Assembly: GCA_963823535.1 (NCBI GenBank)
Contig: CAWGLZ010000003.1
Span: 1-64,000 of the forward strand
Reading direction: 5' to 3'
DNA from: RPQJ01 sp963823535
GTDB lineage: Bacteria; Pseudomonadota; Gammaproteobacteria; Steroidobacterales; Steroidobacteraceae
DNA: 64,000 nt
Notes under the pieces: model-generated
The model's database searches: none
Seen by the model: the letters and a program-made list of their open reading frames with translations, nothing else
What the model was told of the DNA's origin: nothing
Made by a program: the position numbers and the translations under genes
Shown here: positions 28,138-36,209 of the stretch, piece after piece
Layout of the letters: every line of letters begins with the position of its first letter
How positions within the stretch are numbered: position 1 is the stretch's first letter

Positions 28138-29511
28138 GTGAAAAACACCGTGCTTGCGACCGCGGTCGCTGCCACGCTGGCGCTGGTCGCGCCTCAGGCG
28201 TCGGCCCAGGCGACGGGCGCTGCGTCGAAGGCCGAGCTGCAGGCGATGCAGGCCCAGATGGAGGCGCTGGCGCAGCGCCTGAACCGGCTCGAGGCGACCA
28301 ACGCGACCCTGCAGACCGAGAATGCCGAACTCAAGGCGATCGTCGACCGACGCGATGCCGAGATGGACTACCTGAAATCGCAGACGTTGGAACTGCGCGA
28401 GGAGACCGCCGTCCACGCGGGCGCGCTCGACAAGGTAAAGGGTGCGGACTGGGCGACCAAGATCAAGGCACGCGGCGATTTCCGCTTCCGCCACGAGATG
28501 ATCGATCCCGAGCGCGTCGTGGACGGTTCTGCCGCGTCGGCCGCGGAACGCAACCGGCAGCGCATCCGTGCGCGCCTCGGTTTCGATGCCAAGGTGACCG
28601 ACAACACCAAGGTCACGCTGCAGTTCGCGACCGGCGGCGACGATCCGAGGTCGACCAACCAGACACTCGGCAGCAGCAATACCCGGAAGTCGATCGGCGT
28701 CGACCTGGCCTACGCGGACTGGCAGTTCATGAACGGCGCCTACCTGGCGCTCGGCAAGCAGCCGCATCCCTACTGGCGTCCGGGCCAGAGCCTGTTCTTC
28801 GACGGCGACATCACCCCGGAGGGTGGTTCCGTGCGGTTCGACCGCGGCATGCTGTTCGGCGGTGCCTACGGCTGGTGGCTGTCGGAGCAGTACAACTCCA
28901 ACCCGAAGGGCGAGAACAACGACGGCAACCTGTTCGGCGCGCAGCTGGGCCTGAAGTTCCCGTTGTTCGGCGGCGAGACGCGCGTCGCGGCGCACTACTA
29001 CGACTGCGGCGCCTGCCAGGACGAGAACTCGATCCTCTACGCCAACAGCGGCAACGGCAATACCACGTACACCCGGCCGGGCGACGCGACGGCGCGCCAG
29101 TACCTCAGGTACGACTATGAGGTGCTGATGCTGTCGGCGCAGGTGGGTGCCACACTGTTCGACCTGCCGGTCGCGTTCTGGGCCGACTACGGCCAGAACA
29201 TGGCCTCGGGCGTCAAGTACGACACGGCCTACGGCCTCGGAGCAGTGCTCGGCAAGGCGAGCAACGCGAAGAGCTGGGAAGCGGGCATCGGCTACCAGTC
29301 GATCGACAAGGATGCGCTGTTCGGTCAGCTCGTGGACTCGGACTTCGGCGACGGCAAGACCGATTCCGAGGGCTGGTTCCTCAAGGGCGGCTACGCCCCG
29401 GTGAAGAACATCACCTTGAACGCGACGTACTTCATCAATACGCTCAACAAGGACGTGGGGACCGAGCTCGACTACAACCGCCTGCAGCTCGACGTGAACT
29501 ACAAGTTCTGA
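28138..29511 (+). CDS. putative outer-membrane porin (Porin_5-like) with N-terminal coiled coil
   Basis: A 457-residue porin. Signal peptide cleaved near PQASA-QA; residues about 30-95 form a heptad coiled coil (LQAMQAQMEALAQRLNRLE, ENAELKAIVDRRD) that likely trimerises or touches peptidoglycan; the rest is beta-barrel with alternating aromatic residues, features such as NRQRIRARLGFDAKV, STNQTLGSSN and DLAYADWQF that recall the Porin_5 'putative porin' family, and a final YKF with the C-terminal Phe needed by BamA. The Pho box upstream indicates induction at low phosphate, a role like OprP/OprO, although no OprP arginine ladder can be judged by eye. GTG 28138 has AGGGGA 6 bp upstream. Confidence 0.88.
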   Translation: MKNTVLATAVAATLALVAPQASAQATGAASKAELQAMQAQMEALAQRLNRLEATNATLQTENAELKAIVDRRDAEMDYLKSQTLELREETAVHAGALDKVKGADWATKIKARGDFRFRHEMIDPERVVDGSAASAAERNRQRIRARLGFDAKVTDNTKVTLQFATGGDDPRSTNQTLGSSNTRKSIGVDLAYADWQFMNGAYLALGKQPHPYWRPGQSLFFDGDITPEGGSVRFDRGMLFGGAYGWWLSEQYNSNPKGENNDGNLFGAQLGLKFPLFGGETRVAAHYYDCGACQDENSILYANSGNGNTTYTRPGDATARQYLRYDYEVLMLSAQVGATLFDLPVAFWADYGQNMASGVKYDTAYGLGAVLGKASNAKSWEAGIGYQSIDKDALFGQLVDSDFGDGKTDSEGWFLKGGYAPVKNITLNATYFINTLNKDVGTELDYNRLQLDVNYKF

Positions 29512-29535
29512 CCGCTGCAGGCGGCGACGCCGGCG

Positions 29536-29637
29536 CGGTTCCGCGAAATGCGGAACCGGGCTGGCGGAACCCTCACCCGGGCCCTCCGTCGAGCTTTGGC
29601 GGGAAAGGGCTGCCGCAAGGCCGGGTGAGGGTTTTTC
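29536..29637 (+). terminator. two-hairpin terminator after the porin gene
   Basis: First CGGTTCCGC (29536-29544) pairs with GCGGAACCG (29550-29558). Then AACCCTCACCCGG (29568-29580) pairs with CCGGGTGAGGGTT (29621-29633) across a 40-nt loop and runs into TTTTTC. The second element with its T-run should end the porin transcript before phoU. Confidence 0.7.
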
Positions 29638-29643
29638 TTGATC

Positions 29644-29665
29644 CCGTCATACAGCTGCTGTATAC
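29644..29665 (+). promoter_or_regulatory. weak Pho box or inverted repeat before the first phoU
   Basis: CCGTCATACAG then CTGCTGTATAC are two 11-bp units of which only the first resembles the PhoB repeat (6 of 7). The same bases form ATACAG-CTG-CTGTAT, an inverted repeat. It lies 24 bp before the phoU start; either reading is tentative. Confidence 0.3.
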
Positions 29666-29688
29666 GAGCGCGATCGCTGGAGACCCCC

Positions 29689-30447
29689 ATGGAAACCTCA
29701 GACCTGTCCCACCACATCCTGAGCCGCTTCAACGCCGACCTGGAGGGCGTCCGCTCCGGCGTCCTGCAGATGGGTGGCCTGGTGGAGCAGCAACTGCAGA
29801 ACGGCGTCCAGGCCCTCTACGCCGGGGACGTGAAGCTGGGCGAGGAAGTTGCGCGGCTCGACCACAAGGTCAATGCCATGGAGGTGGCGATCGACGAAGA
29901 CTGCAGCCGCATCCTGGCGACGCGCAACCCGACGGCCTCCGACCTGCGGCTCATCGTCGCGATCATCAAGACCATCACGGATCTCGAGCGCATCGGCGAC
30001 GAGGCGGAGAAGCTCGGCAATATCTCGGCACGGCTCGGAGCCATCGACCGCCCGTCCGATCGCTATCGGGAGATCAAGCATCTCGGCGAACTGGTCGCTG
30101 AGATGGTCCACGGTGCGCTCGACGCCTTTGCGCGGCTCGACACCGACGCCGCGTTGAAGGTCGCCCGCCGCGACCGGGTCGTGGACGAGGAGTACGAGGC
30201 CATCCAGCGCCAGTGCATCACGTTCATGATGGAGGATCCGCGGACCATCCGTCGCACGCTCGACGTGCTGTGGGTTGCGCGCGCGCTCGAGCGAATCGGC
30301 GACCACGCGAAGAACATCTGCGAATACGTCATCTACATGGTGCTCGGCAAGGACGTGAGGCACGTGTCGATCGAGGACGTGGAGCAGCAGCTGGCCGCCG
30401 CGCGCCTGGGCCGCGCGGGAGCGACCGAGGGACCGCAGGCCCGTTAG
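29689..30447 (+). CDS. phoU: PhoU-family phosphate signalling protein (first copy)
   Basis: A 252-residue all-helical protein with two repeated three-helix bundles, each with the metal-binding signature of the family: DLERIGDEAEKL in the first half and ALERIGDHAKNICEYVIY in the second. PhoU couples the Pst transporter to PhoR and lowers phosphate uptake. ATG 29689 has GGAG upstream and gives the usual start ETSDLSHHILSRFN. It is separate from the pst operon, one base ahead of dsbB, and shares only the fold and motifs with the second PhoU at 36210. The two copies probably have different partners. Confidence 0.94.
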   Translation: METSDLSHHILSRFNADLEGVRSGVLQMGGLVEQQLQNGVQALYAGDVKLGEEVARLDHKVNAMEVAIDEDCSRILATRNPTASDLRLIVAIIKTITDLERIGDEAEKLGNISARLGAIDRPSDRYREIKHLGELVAEMVHGALDAFARLDTDAALKVARRDRVVDEEYEAIQRQCITFMMEDPRTIRRTLDVLWVARALERIGDHAKNICEYVIYMVLGKDVRHVSIEDVEQQLAAARLGRAGATEGPQAR

Positions 30448-30448
30448 G

Positions 30449-30964
30449 ATGCGACCCGAACTCCCCGCGGGCATCACGCGCCGCACCGGAAACCTGCTTG
30501 GCCTGATGGCCTGCATCGGCCTGATGGGGTATGCGCTCTACGTCCAGTACGGCGTCGGCCTCGAGCCCTGCCCCTTGTGCATCCTGCAGCGCGTCGCGGT
30601 CATGTCGGCTGGCGTGCTGTTCCTGGCGGCGTTCGTGCACGACCCGGCGGATCGCGGCGCGCGCATCTACGGCGTCCTGATCGACCTGGCCGCGCTTGGC
30701 GGCATCCTGGTCGCGGCGCGCCACATGTGGATCATCGCCCAGCCGCCGGGCTCGGTAGCGGAGTGCGGAGCGAGCCTCGACTACATGATGGACGTGCTGC
30801 CGCTGCACGAGGTGCTCGGCAAGGTCCTCACGGGCTCTGGCGAGTGCGCCAAGATCGACTGGCAGTTCCTCGGTCTCAACATGCCGACCTGGGTGCTGAT
30901 CTCGCTGGTCGGCGTCGGGACCTGGGGGCTCGCGGTGAACTGGATCGGTCGGCGCCGTGCCTAG
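30449..30964 (+). CDS. dsbB: disulfide bond formation protein DsbB
   Basis: A 171-residue, four-helix inner-membrane protein that reoxidises DsbA and passes electrons to quinone. The first periplasmic loop has the redox pair CPLC (Cys41, Cys44) and the second has Cys106 and Cys133, the complete DsbB set; an Arg (QR, residue 48) near the quinone site is present. It follows phoU by one base (TAGGATG). Its TAG stop shares the palindrome CTAG (30961-30964) with the stop of dapE coming from the other strand. No DsbA gene is in the window. Confidence 0.95.
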   Translation: MRPELPAGITRRTGNLLGLMACIGLMGYALYVQYGVGLEPCPLCILQRVAVMSAGVLFLAAFVHDPADRGARIYGVLIDLAALGGILVAARHMWIIAQPPGSVAECGASLDYMMDVLPLHEVLGKVLTGSGECAKIDWQFLGLNMPTWVLISLVGVGTWGLAVNWIGRRRA

Positions 30965-32097
30965 CGAGGCGGCGCCAGCAGCATCTCCATCACCTGCTCG
31001 TACATCAGGCTCAGCCGGTCCACGTCCTCGATCCGCACGCACTCGTTGACCTTGTGGATCGTTGCGTTGGCGACACCCAGTTCGACCACTTCGGTGCCGG
31101 TAGGCGCGATGAAACGGCCGTCGGAGGTACCGCCGGTGGTGGAGAATTCGGGCACATGACCCGCGATGTGCCGCACGGCCGTGGACACCGCCTCGGTCAG
31201 CAGTCCCGGCCGTGTGAAGAAAGGCAGGCCCGAAACGTGCCACTCCAGCGTGTAGTTCACCCGGTGGCGGTCGAGGAGTTCGAGCACGGTCTGCTGCAGG
31301 CGCTCGACCGTCTGTTCGGTGGAGAAGCGCAGGTTGAAGCGGACCTTGAGTTCGCCCGGGATCACGTTCGGCGCGCCGGTGCCGGCGGCGATGTTCGAGA
31401 CCTGGAAACTCGTCGGCTGGAAGTACGCGTTGCCCTCGTCCCAGCGCCGCGCCGCGAGTTCCGCCAGGGCGGGGGCGAAGGCGTGCACCGGGTTGTCGGC
31501 GAGATGCGGATAGGCAATGTGGCCCTGGACCCCGTGGACCGTGAGCCGTCCCGACAGCGATCCGCGCCGGCCGATCTTGATCGTGTCGCCCAGCGCCGCG
31601 TGGCTGGTCGGCTCGCCGACCACGCACCAGTCGATCGTCTGGCCACGACCCTCCAGCACCTGCATGACGCGGCGCGTGCCGTCGACCGCAGGACCCTCTT
31701 CGTCGCTGGTGAAGAGGAATGCCAGCGTCCCCCGATGGTCCGGGTGGCGGGCCACAAACCGCTCGGTCGCGGTCACCATGGCGGCGAGGCCGCTCTTCAT
31801 GTCCGCGACCCCGCGACCGTAGAGAATCCCGTCCCGGACCGTGGGCTCGAACGGGTCGGTCCGCCAGTCCTCCCGTGGACCGGTCGGCACCACGTCGGTG
31901 TGGCCGGCGAAGCACAGGACGGGCCTTCCCGCGCCTCGCGTGGCCCAGAGGTTGTCCACCGGTCCGTACTGCAACCGTTCATTGCGGAAGCCGAGGGGCG
32001 CGAGGCGGGCACAGATGAGATCCAGGCAGCCGTGGTCCTCTGGGCTCACCGACGGTCGGCGCACGAGTTCGCGGGTCAGTTCCAGTGTGGGTGACAT
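30961..32097 (-). CDS. dapE: succinyl-diaminopimelate desuccinylase
   Basis: DapE hydrolyses N-succinyl-LL-diaminopimelate to LL-diaminopimelate in lysine and peptidoglycan synthesis, using two zinc ions. The 378 residues show the M20 family ligands: His in CFAGHTDVVPTG, Asp in GRGVADMKSG, the Glu pair in TSDEEGPA and the last His in ATIHKVNEC; the dimer domain lies in the middle and STTGGTSDGRF contacts the succinyl group. ATG 32097 matches the family start (SPTLELTRELVRRPSV); longer readings pass through the pst promoter region. With dapC and dapD at 37-39 kb most of the succinylase branch is in this window. Confidence 0.96.
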   Translation of the reverse strand: MSPTLELTRELVRRPSVSPEDHGCLDLICARLAPLGFRNERLQYGPVDNLWATRGAGRPVLCFAGHTDVVPTGPREDWRTDPFEPTVRDGILYGRGVADMKSGLAAMVTATERFVARHPDHRGTLAFLFTSDEEGPAVDGTRRVMQVLEGRGQTIDWCVVGEPTSHAALGDTIKIGRRGSLSGRLTVHGVQGHIAYPHLADNPVHAFAPALAELAARRWDEGNAYFQPTSFQVSNIAAGTGAPNVIPGELKVRFNLRFSTEQTVERLQQTVLELLDRHRVNYTLEWHVSGLPFFTRPGLLTEAVSTAVRHIAGHVPEFSTTGGTSDGRFIAPTGTEVVELGVANATIHKVNECVRIEDVDRLSLMYEQVMEMLLAPPR

Positions 32098-32196
32098 CGA
32101 GTTGTAATCTTCGTCGCGTAGCGGGGCAGGTTCCGGTGGCACCGGGAGGCCTCGCGTGTATAGCGGAGGCGCGGCGGTGGCACAAGGCGCGAGGAC

Positions 32197-32235
32197 TTGT
32201 AACACTCCTGTCACACGGTGCCGGCAGACTATCTG
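32197..32235 (+). promoter_or_regulatory. Pho box and -10 of the pst operon
   Basis: TTGTAACACTC (32197-32207) and CTGTCACACGG (32208-32218) are two in-phase 11-bp PhoB repeats; the second is 6 of 7 to CTGTCAT. About 12 bases after the second 7-mer lies GACTAT/TATCTG (32227-32235), a plausible -10. Start of pstS is 52 bp further on, with GAAGAGGG before it. Confidence 0.75.
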
Positions 32236-32286
32236 GCCATTGCATTTCGACCTTGATTACCCGTTCACCTGAAGAGGGTTAACTCC

Positions 32287-33294
32287 ATGAAGTTGTGGCA
32301 GAAAGTCCTGGTCCCGGCGCTGGCGGTTGGCGTCGTGGCCACCGCGATCCCCGGACGCGCCGATGCGCAGGCCGCGATCAAGATCGACGGCTCGAGCACG
32401 GTGTTTCCGGTCTCCGAGGCCTTCGCCGAGGAATTCCAGATCTCGAAGCGCGGTAAGGTCCGCGTGACCGTCGGCATGTCCGGTACCGGCGGCGGCTTCA
32501 AGAAGTTCTGCCGTGGCGAGACGGACATGTCGAATGCCTCGCGTCCGATCTCGACCGAGGAGATGGAGGCCTGCCGCAAGGCGGGCATCAAGTACATCGA
32601 ACTGCCGGTCGCGTTCGACGCGCTGACGGTCGTCATCAACCCGAACAACAACTGGGTCAAGGGTAACGCGATGACCATCGCCGACCTCAAGAAGATGTGG
32701 GAGCCGGCGGCACAGGGTCGCATCAATACCTGGAAGCAGGTGCGCTCCGAATGGCCGGCCGACAAGCTGATGCTGTTCGGTCCGGGCGCCGACTCGGGCA
32801 CGTTCGACTACTTCACCGAGGCCGTCAATGGCAAGTCCAAGGCCAGCCGTGGCGACTTCACGGCCAGCGAGGACGACAACACGCTGGTGCAGGGCGTCGT
32901 GAACAACAAGTCGGGACTCGGTTACTTCGGGTTCGCCTACTACGCCGCGCACAAGGACAAGCTGCGCGCGGTTGCGATCGACGGCGGCAAGGGTCCGGTC
33001 CTGCCGAGCGTCGAGAACGTGATCAACGGCACCTACAGCCCGCTGTCGCGGCCACTGTTCGTCTACGTTCGCGATACGTCGGCAACTCGTCCGGAGGTGC
33101 GGGAGTTCGTGCAGTTCATGATGAAGCAGGGCTCGGCGCTGGTCAGCGAGGTGGGCTATGTCCCGCTGCCGCAGAGCGCCTACGACCTCGCGTGGAAGCA
33201 CTTCGACAGCAAGAAGCTCGGCACCGTGTTCGGCGGCCACAACCAGGTTGGAATCACGATCGACGAACTGCTGTCGATGGAAGCGAAGCTCTGA
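32287..33294 (+). CDS. pstS: periplasmic phosphate-binding protein PstS
   Basis: High-affinity phosphate receptor of the Pst ABC transporter. The 335 residues begin with a signal peptide (cleaved near RADA-QA), then IDGSSTVFPVSEAFAEEF and GMSGTGGGFKKFCRGETDM, phosphate-binding loops of the SphX/PstS type, and GPGADSGTFDYF, the third ligand loop. The C-terminal LSRPLFVYV and VREFVQF are also family typical. It leads pstSCAB-phoU behind a Pho box, and a strong hairpin separates it from pstC, which would let PstS be made in excess. Confidence 0.96.
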   Translation: MKLWQKVLVPALAVGVVATAIPGRADAQAAIKIDGSSTVFPVSEAFAEEFQISKRGKVRVTVGMSGTGGGFKKFCRGETDMSNASRPISTEEMEACRKAGIKYIELPVAFDALTVVINPNNNWVKGNAMTIADLKKMWEPAAQGRINTWKQVRSEWPADKLMLFGPGADSGTFDYFTEAVNGKSKASRGDFTASEDDNTLVQGVVNNKSGLGYFGFAYYAAHKDKLRAVAIDGGKGPVLPSVENVINGTYSPLSRPLFVYVRDTSATRPEVREFVQFMMKQGSALVSEVGYVPLPQSAYDLAWKHFDSKKLGTVFGGHNQVGITIDELLSMEAKL

Positions 33295-33322
33295 CCGACC
33301 GCGGCACGACCCGAATCGATCG

Positions 33323-33352
33323 CGGGGAGGGGGCCAGCAGGCCCCCTCCCCG
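33323..33352 (+). terminator. intercistronic hairpin between pstS and pstC
   Basis: A 13-bp perfect stem, CGGGGAGGGGGCC (33323-33335) with GGCCCCCTCCCCG (33340-33352), and a 4-nt loop AGCA. With no T-run it is more likely a 3'-end stabiliser or partial terminator that raises pstS over pstCAB than a full stop. Confidence 0.7.
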
Positions 33353-33438
33353 AGTCGCTTGGAGTTGGGGTCGAAATCGGGCGCGGGGACGGTTAAAGTG
33401 GCCGCCGAGCGCTCATCGAGGGGAAGGGGATACACCCC

Positions 33439-34365
33439 ATGAGTAAAGCCAGTTCGCCGATCGTGACGGGCGCATTCGCGTCACTTCGCTATCGCAAAAA
33501 TCGCGACAGGATCGTCGAGCTGATCCTGCTCTCGGCGGGGCTCGTGGCGGTGTTCACCACCGTGGCGATCGTCTTTGTGCTCTTTTTCGAGTCGGCGGCG
33601 TTCTTCGAGCACGTATCTGTCAAGGACTTCATCACCGATACGATGTGGACGCCGCTGTTCGCGGATGCCCGCTACGGGATCCTGCCGCTGGTCTCGGGCA
33701 CGTTGACCGTCACCGGAGTCGCCGTGCTCGTCGCGATTCCGGTCGGCACGATCGTCGCGATCTACCTGTCCGAGTTCGCTCCGCACCACCTGCGCGAAAC
33801 GGTCAAGCCGGTGCTCGAGCTGCTTGGCGCCGTGCCCACGGTCGTCTACGGCTACTTTGCACTGCTCGCAGTCACGCCACTGCTGCAGAAGGTCTGGCCG
33901 GAGTTGCCGGGCTTCAACATGCTGAGCGCGGGCCTCGTGATCGGCCTGATGATCGTGCCGTACGTGGCTTCGGTCAGCGAGGACGCGATGCGGGCGGTGC
34001 CCAAGTACATGAGGGAGGGCTCTTATGCCATGGGTGCGACCAAGATGCAGACGGCATTGCGCGTCGTCGTGCCGGGCGCCTTCTCCGGACTGGCCGCCGC
34101 ATACATTCTTGGCATTTCTCGTGCCGTGGGCGAAACCATGGTCGTCGCGATTGCGGCGGGCATGATGGCCAACCTGACGTTCAACCCGACCGAGCCCGCC
34201 GCGACGATCACTGCCTATATCGTCCAGGTGAGCCTCGGTGACCTGCCGCACGACAGCATCGGCTACCAGAGCATCTTCGCAGCCGGGCTCGTGCTGATGC
34301 TGATGACGCTTGTACTGAACGTCATCGGGTTCTTCCTCACCCGCCGCTTCCGGGAGGCCTACTGA
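33439..34365 (+). CDS. pstC: phosphate ABC transporter permease PstC
   Basis: A 308-residue inner-membrane permease with six helices. The first, IVELILLSAGLVAVFTTVAI, is followed by a periplasmic segment and the transport core with the EAA-like coupling motif (YMREGSYAMGATKMQTALRV) that docks PstB, then AVGETMVVAIAAGM. AGGGGAAGGGG lies before ATG 33439. Its TGA overlaps the pstA ATG by one base (TGATG). Confidence 0.96.
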   Translation: MSKASSPIVTGAFASLRYRKNRDRIVELILLSAGLVAVFTTVAIVFVLFFESAAFFEHVSVKDFITDTMWTPLFADARYGILPLVSGTLTVTGVAVLVAIPVGTIVAIYLSEFAPHHLRETVKPVLELLGAVPTVVYGYFALLAVTPLLQKVWPELPGFNMLSAGLVIGLMIVPYVASVSEDAMRAVPKYMREGSYAMGATKMQTALRVVVPGAFSGLAAAYILGISRAVGETMVVAIAAGMMANLTFNPTEPAATITAYIVQVSLGDLPHDSIGYQSIFAAGLVLMLMTLVLNVIGFFLTRRFREAY

Positions 34366-35297
34366 TGGCCGCGACTGCACACCTGACGCTCGAGGAGATC
34401 CGCAAGGGCCTGTCGTGGCGCAAGAAGCTCGACAAGGTGTTCATCGCGATCGGCATGGCTCTGCTGTTCGGTTGCCTGGGGATCCTTGCGATCCTGTTTT
34501 TCGACCTGGTGCGCGACGGCGCATCGCGCTTCGGCTGGGATTTCTTCACGTCGTTCCCGTCACGCAAGGCTGAGAATGCCGGCATCCTGTCCGCGGCCGT
34601 CGGCACGATGCTGATCATGCTTGTGACCGCGCTTGTGGCGCTGCCCGTCGGTGTTTCGGCCGCGATCTACCTCGAGGAGTACGCGCCGAAGAACTGGTTC
34701 ACCGGCATCATTGAGATCAACGTCACCAACCTCGCCGGCGTGCCCTCGATCATCTACGGCCTGCTCGCGCTGGGACTGTTCGTCTACCAGTTCAATTTCG
34801 GTCAGAGCGTGCTGACGGCGGGCCTGACGCTCGCGCTGCTCATCCTGCCCATCGTGATCGTTGCGACGCGGGAGTCGCTGCGGGCCGTGCCGAAGGCGAT
34901 TCGCGAAGCAGCGTACGGTCTCGGCGCCACGCGCTGGGAGGTGACCAAGGATCACGTGCTGCCGTACTCGACGGGCGGCATCCTGACCGGGCTCATCCTG
35001 GGCCTTTCCCGCGCGATCGGTGAGACCGCACCCATCATCACGATCGGCGCACTGTCGTTCATCGCGTTCCTGCCGCCGTCGCCCGTGACTGGCGAGTTCC
35101 CGTTCCTGAACTTCGAATGGCTGATGAGCGAATTCACGGCCATGCCGATCCAGATGTTCAACTGGGTGTCGCGGCCGGACCAGGCGTTCCAGGCAAATGC
35201 CGCCGCGGCCGGTGCAATCCTGCTTGGCATGACGCTCGCGATGAACGCGATTGCGATCTGGATCCGCTACCGGTTCCGCAAGAAGATCAGCTGGTGA
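34365..35297 (+). CDS. pstA: phosphate ABC transporter permease PstA
   Basis: A 310-residue partner permease to PstC. It has helices LFGCLGILAILFFDLV, TMLIMLVTALVALPVGVSAAIY and further ones, the coupling loop KAIREAAYGLGATRWEVTKD, and AIGETAPIITIGAL, all PstA marks. A short N-terminal extension (about 25 residues) lies in the cytoplasm. It overlaps pstC by one base and the GTG codon that could start pstB by 4. Confidence 0.96.
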   Translation: MAATAHLTLEEIRKGLSWRKKLDKVFIAIGMALLFGCLGILAILFFDLVRDGASRFGWDFFTSFPSRKAENAGILSAAVGTMLIMLVTALVALPVGVSAAIYLEEYAPKNWFTGIIEINVTNLAGVPSIIYGLLALGLFVYQFNFGQSVLTAGLTLALLILPIVIVATRESLRAVPKAIREAAYGLGATRWEVTKDHVLPYSTGGILTGLILGLSRAIGETAPIITIGALSFIAFLPPSPVTGEFPFLNFEWLMSEFTAMPIQMFNWVSRPDQAFQANAAAAGAILLGMTLAMNAIAIWIRYRFRKKISW

Positions 35298-35302
35298 GCG
35301 CA

Positions 35303-36199
35303 ATGAATACCGTCGTCGACCCGCAGACCGAAACGAAACCCAGGCAGGCCGCAAAGATGCAAGGCGATACCCGCGCGCAGGGCTCAGAGACGCCGTCGCT
35401 TTCGATCGTGCTCGAGGAGCGCAAGACCTCGCGCGCGAATCCGGCCAAGGCGACCGCCGAGAAGCTCAACTTCTGGTACGGCTCCAACCAGGCGCTGAAG
35501 AACATCAACCTGGTCATCCCTGAGCACCAGGTGACCGCACTCATCGGTCCGTCGGGCTGCGGAAAGAGCACGTTCCTGCGCTGCTTCAACCGGATGCACG
35601 ACCTGCAGCCGGACACGAAGTACGAGGGTGCGATCACGCTGCGCCCGGACAACGTGAACCTGGTGGGTCCCGAGACGGACCCGATCGAAGTCCGCATGCG
35701 CATCGGCATGGTGTTCCAGAAGCCGAACCCGTTCCCGAAATCGGTGTTCGAGAACGTCGCCTATGGGCTGCGCCTGCGTGGCATCAGTAACAAGACGGAA
35801 CTCGCCGAGCGCGTCGAGAAGGCGCTGCGCGGTGCCGCGATCTGGGATGAAGTCAAGGACCGTCTCAATGACTCTGCGCTGGCACTGTCAGGTGGTCAGA
35901 TGCAGCGTGTCTGCATTTCGCGCGCGCTCGCGACCGAGCCGGAGATCCTCCTGTTCGACGAGCCGACGTCAGCGCTCGACCCGATCGCGACGGCGAGGAT
36001 CGAGGAGTTGATTACCGAGCTGCGCCAGCGCGTTACGGTCCTGATCGTCACCCACAACATGCAGCAGGCGGCGCGCGTATCGGACTTCACCGCGTTCATG
36101 TACCTCGGCGAGCTGGTGGAGGTAGACGCCACCTCCAAGATCTTCACGAATCCGGCCAAGAAGGCGACCGAGGACTACATCACCGGCCGATACGGCTGA
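35303..36199 (+). CDS. pstB: phosphate ABC transporter ATP-binding protein PstB
   Basis: The 298-residue ATPase of the Pst transporter. Walker A is LIGPSGCGKSTFLRC, the Q-loop VFQKPNPFP is the PstB form, the signature is LSGGQMQRVCISRAL, Walker B LLFDEPTSALD and the H-loop is VTHNM. About 50 low-complexity residues precede the ABC core (it begins near AEKLNFWYG), longer than the roughly 10 of E. coli PstB; role unknown. ATG 35303 is taken, but GTG 35294, overlapping the pstA stop as GTGA, is in frame and also plausible. Neither has a clear ribosome site, so coupling to pstA is likely. Confidence 0.95.
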   Translation: MNTVVDPQTETKPRQAAKMQGDTRAQGSETPSLSIVLEERKTSRANPAKATAEKLNFWYGSNQALKNINLVIPEHQVTALIGPSGCGKSTFLRCFNRMHDLQPDTKYEGAITLRPDNVNLVGPETDPIEVRMRIGMVFQKPNPFPKSVFENVAYGLRLRGISNKTELAERVEKALRGAAIWDEVKDRLNDSALALSGGQMQRVCISRALATEPEILLFDEPTSALDPIATARIEELITELRQRVTVLIVTHNMQQAARVSDFTAFMYLGELVEVDATSKIFTNPAKKATEDYITGRYG

Positions 36200-36209
36200 C
36201 GGAGGCTCC

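Noticed and set aside
29568..29633. CCCTCACCCGG / CCGGGTGAGGG as a dispersed repeat element or CRISPR unit
   Set aside because: Only one inverted pair occurs in the window, followed by a T-run, so a terminator explains it; no spaced direct repeats were seen.
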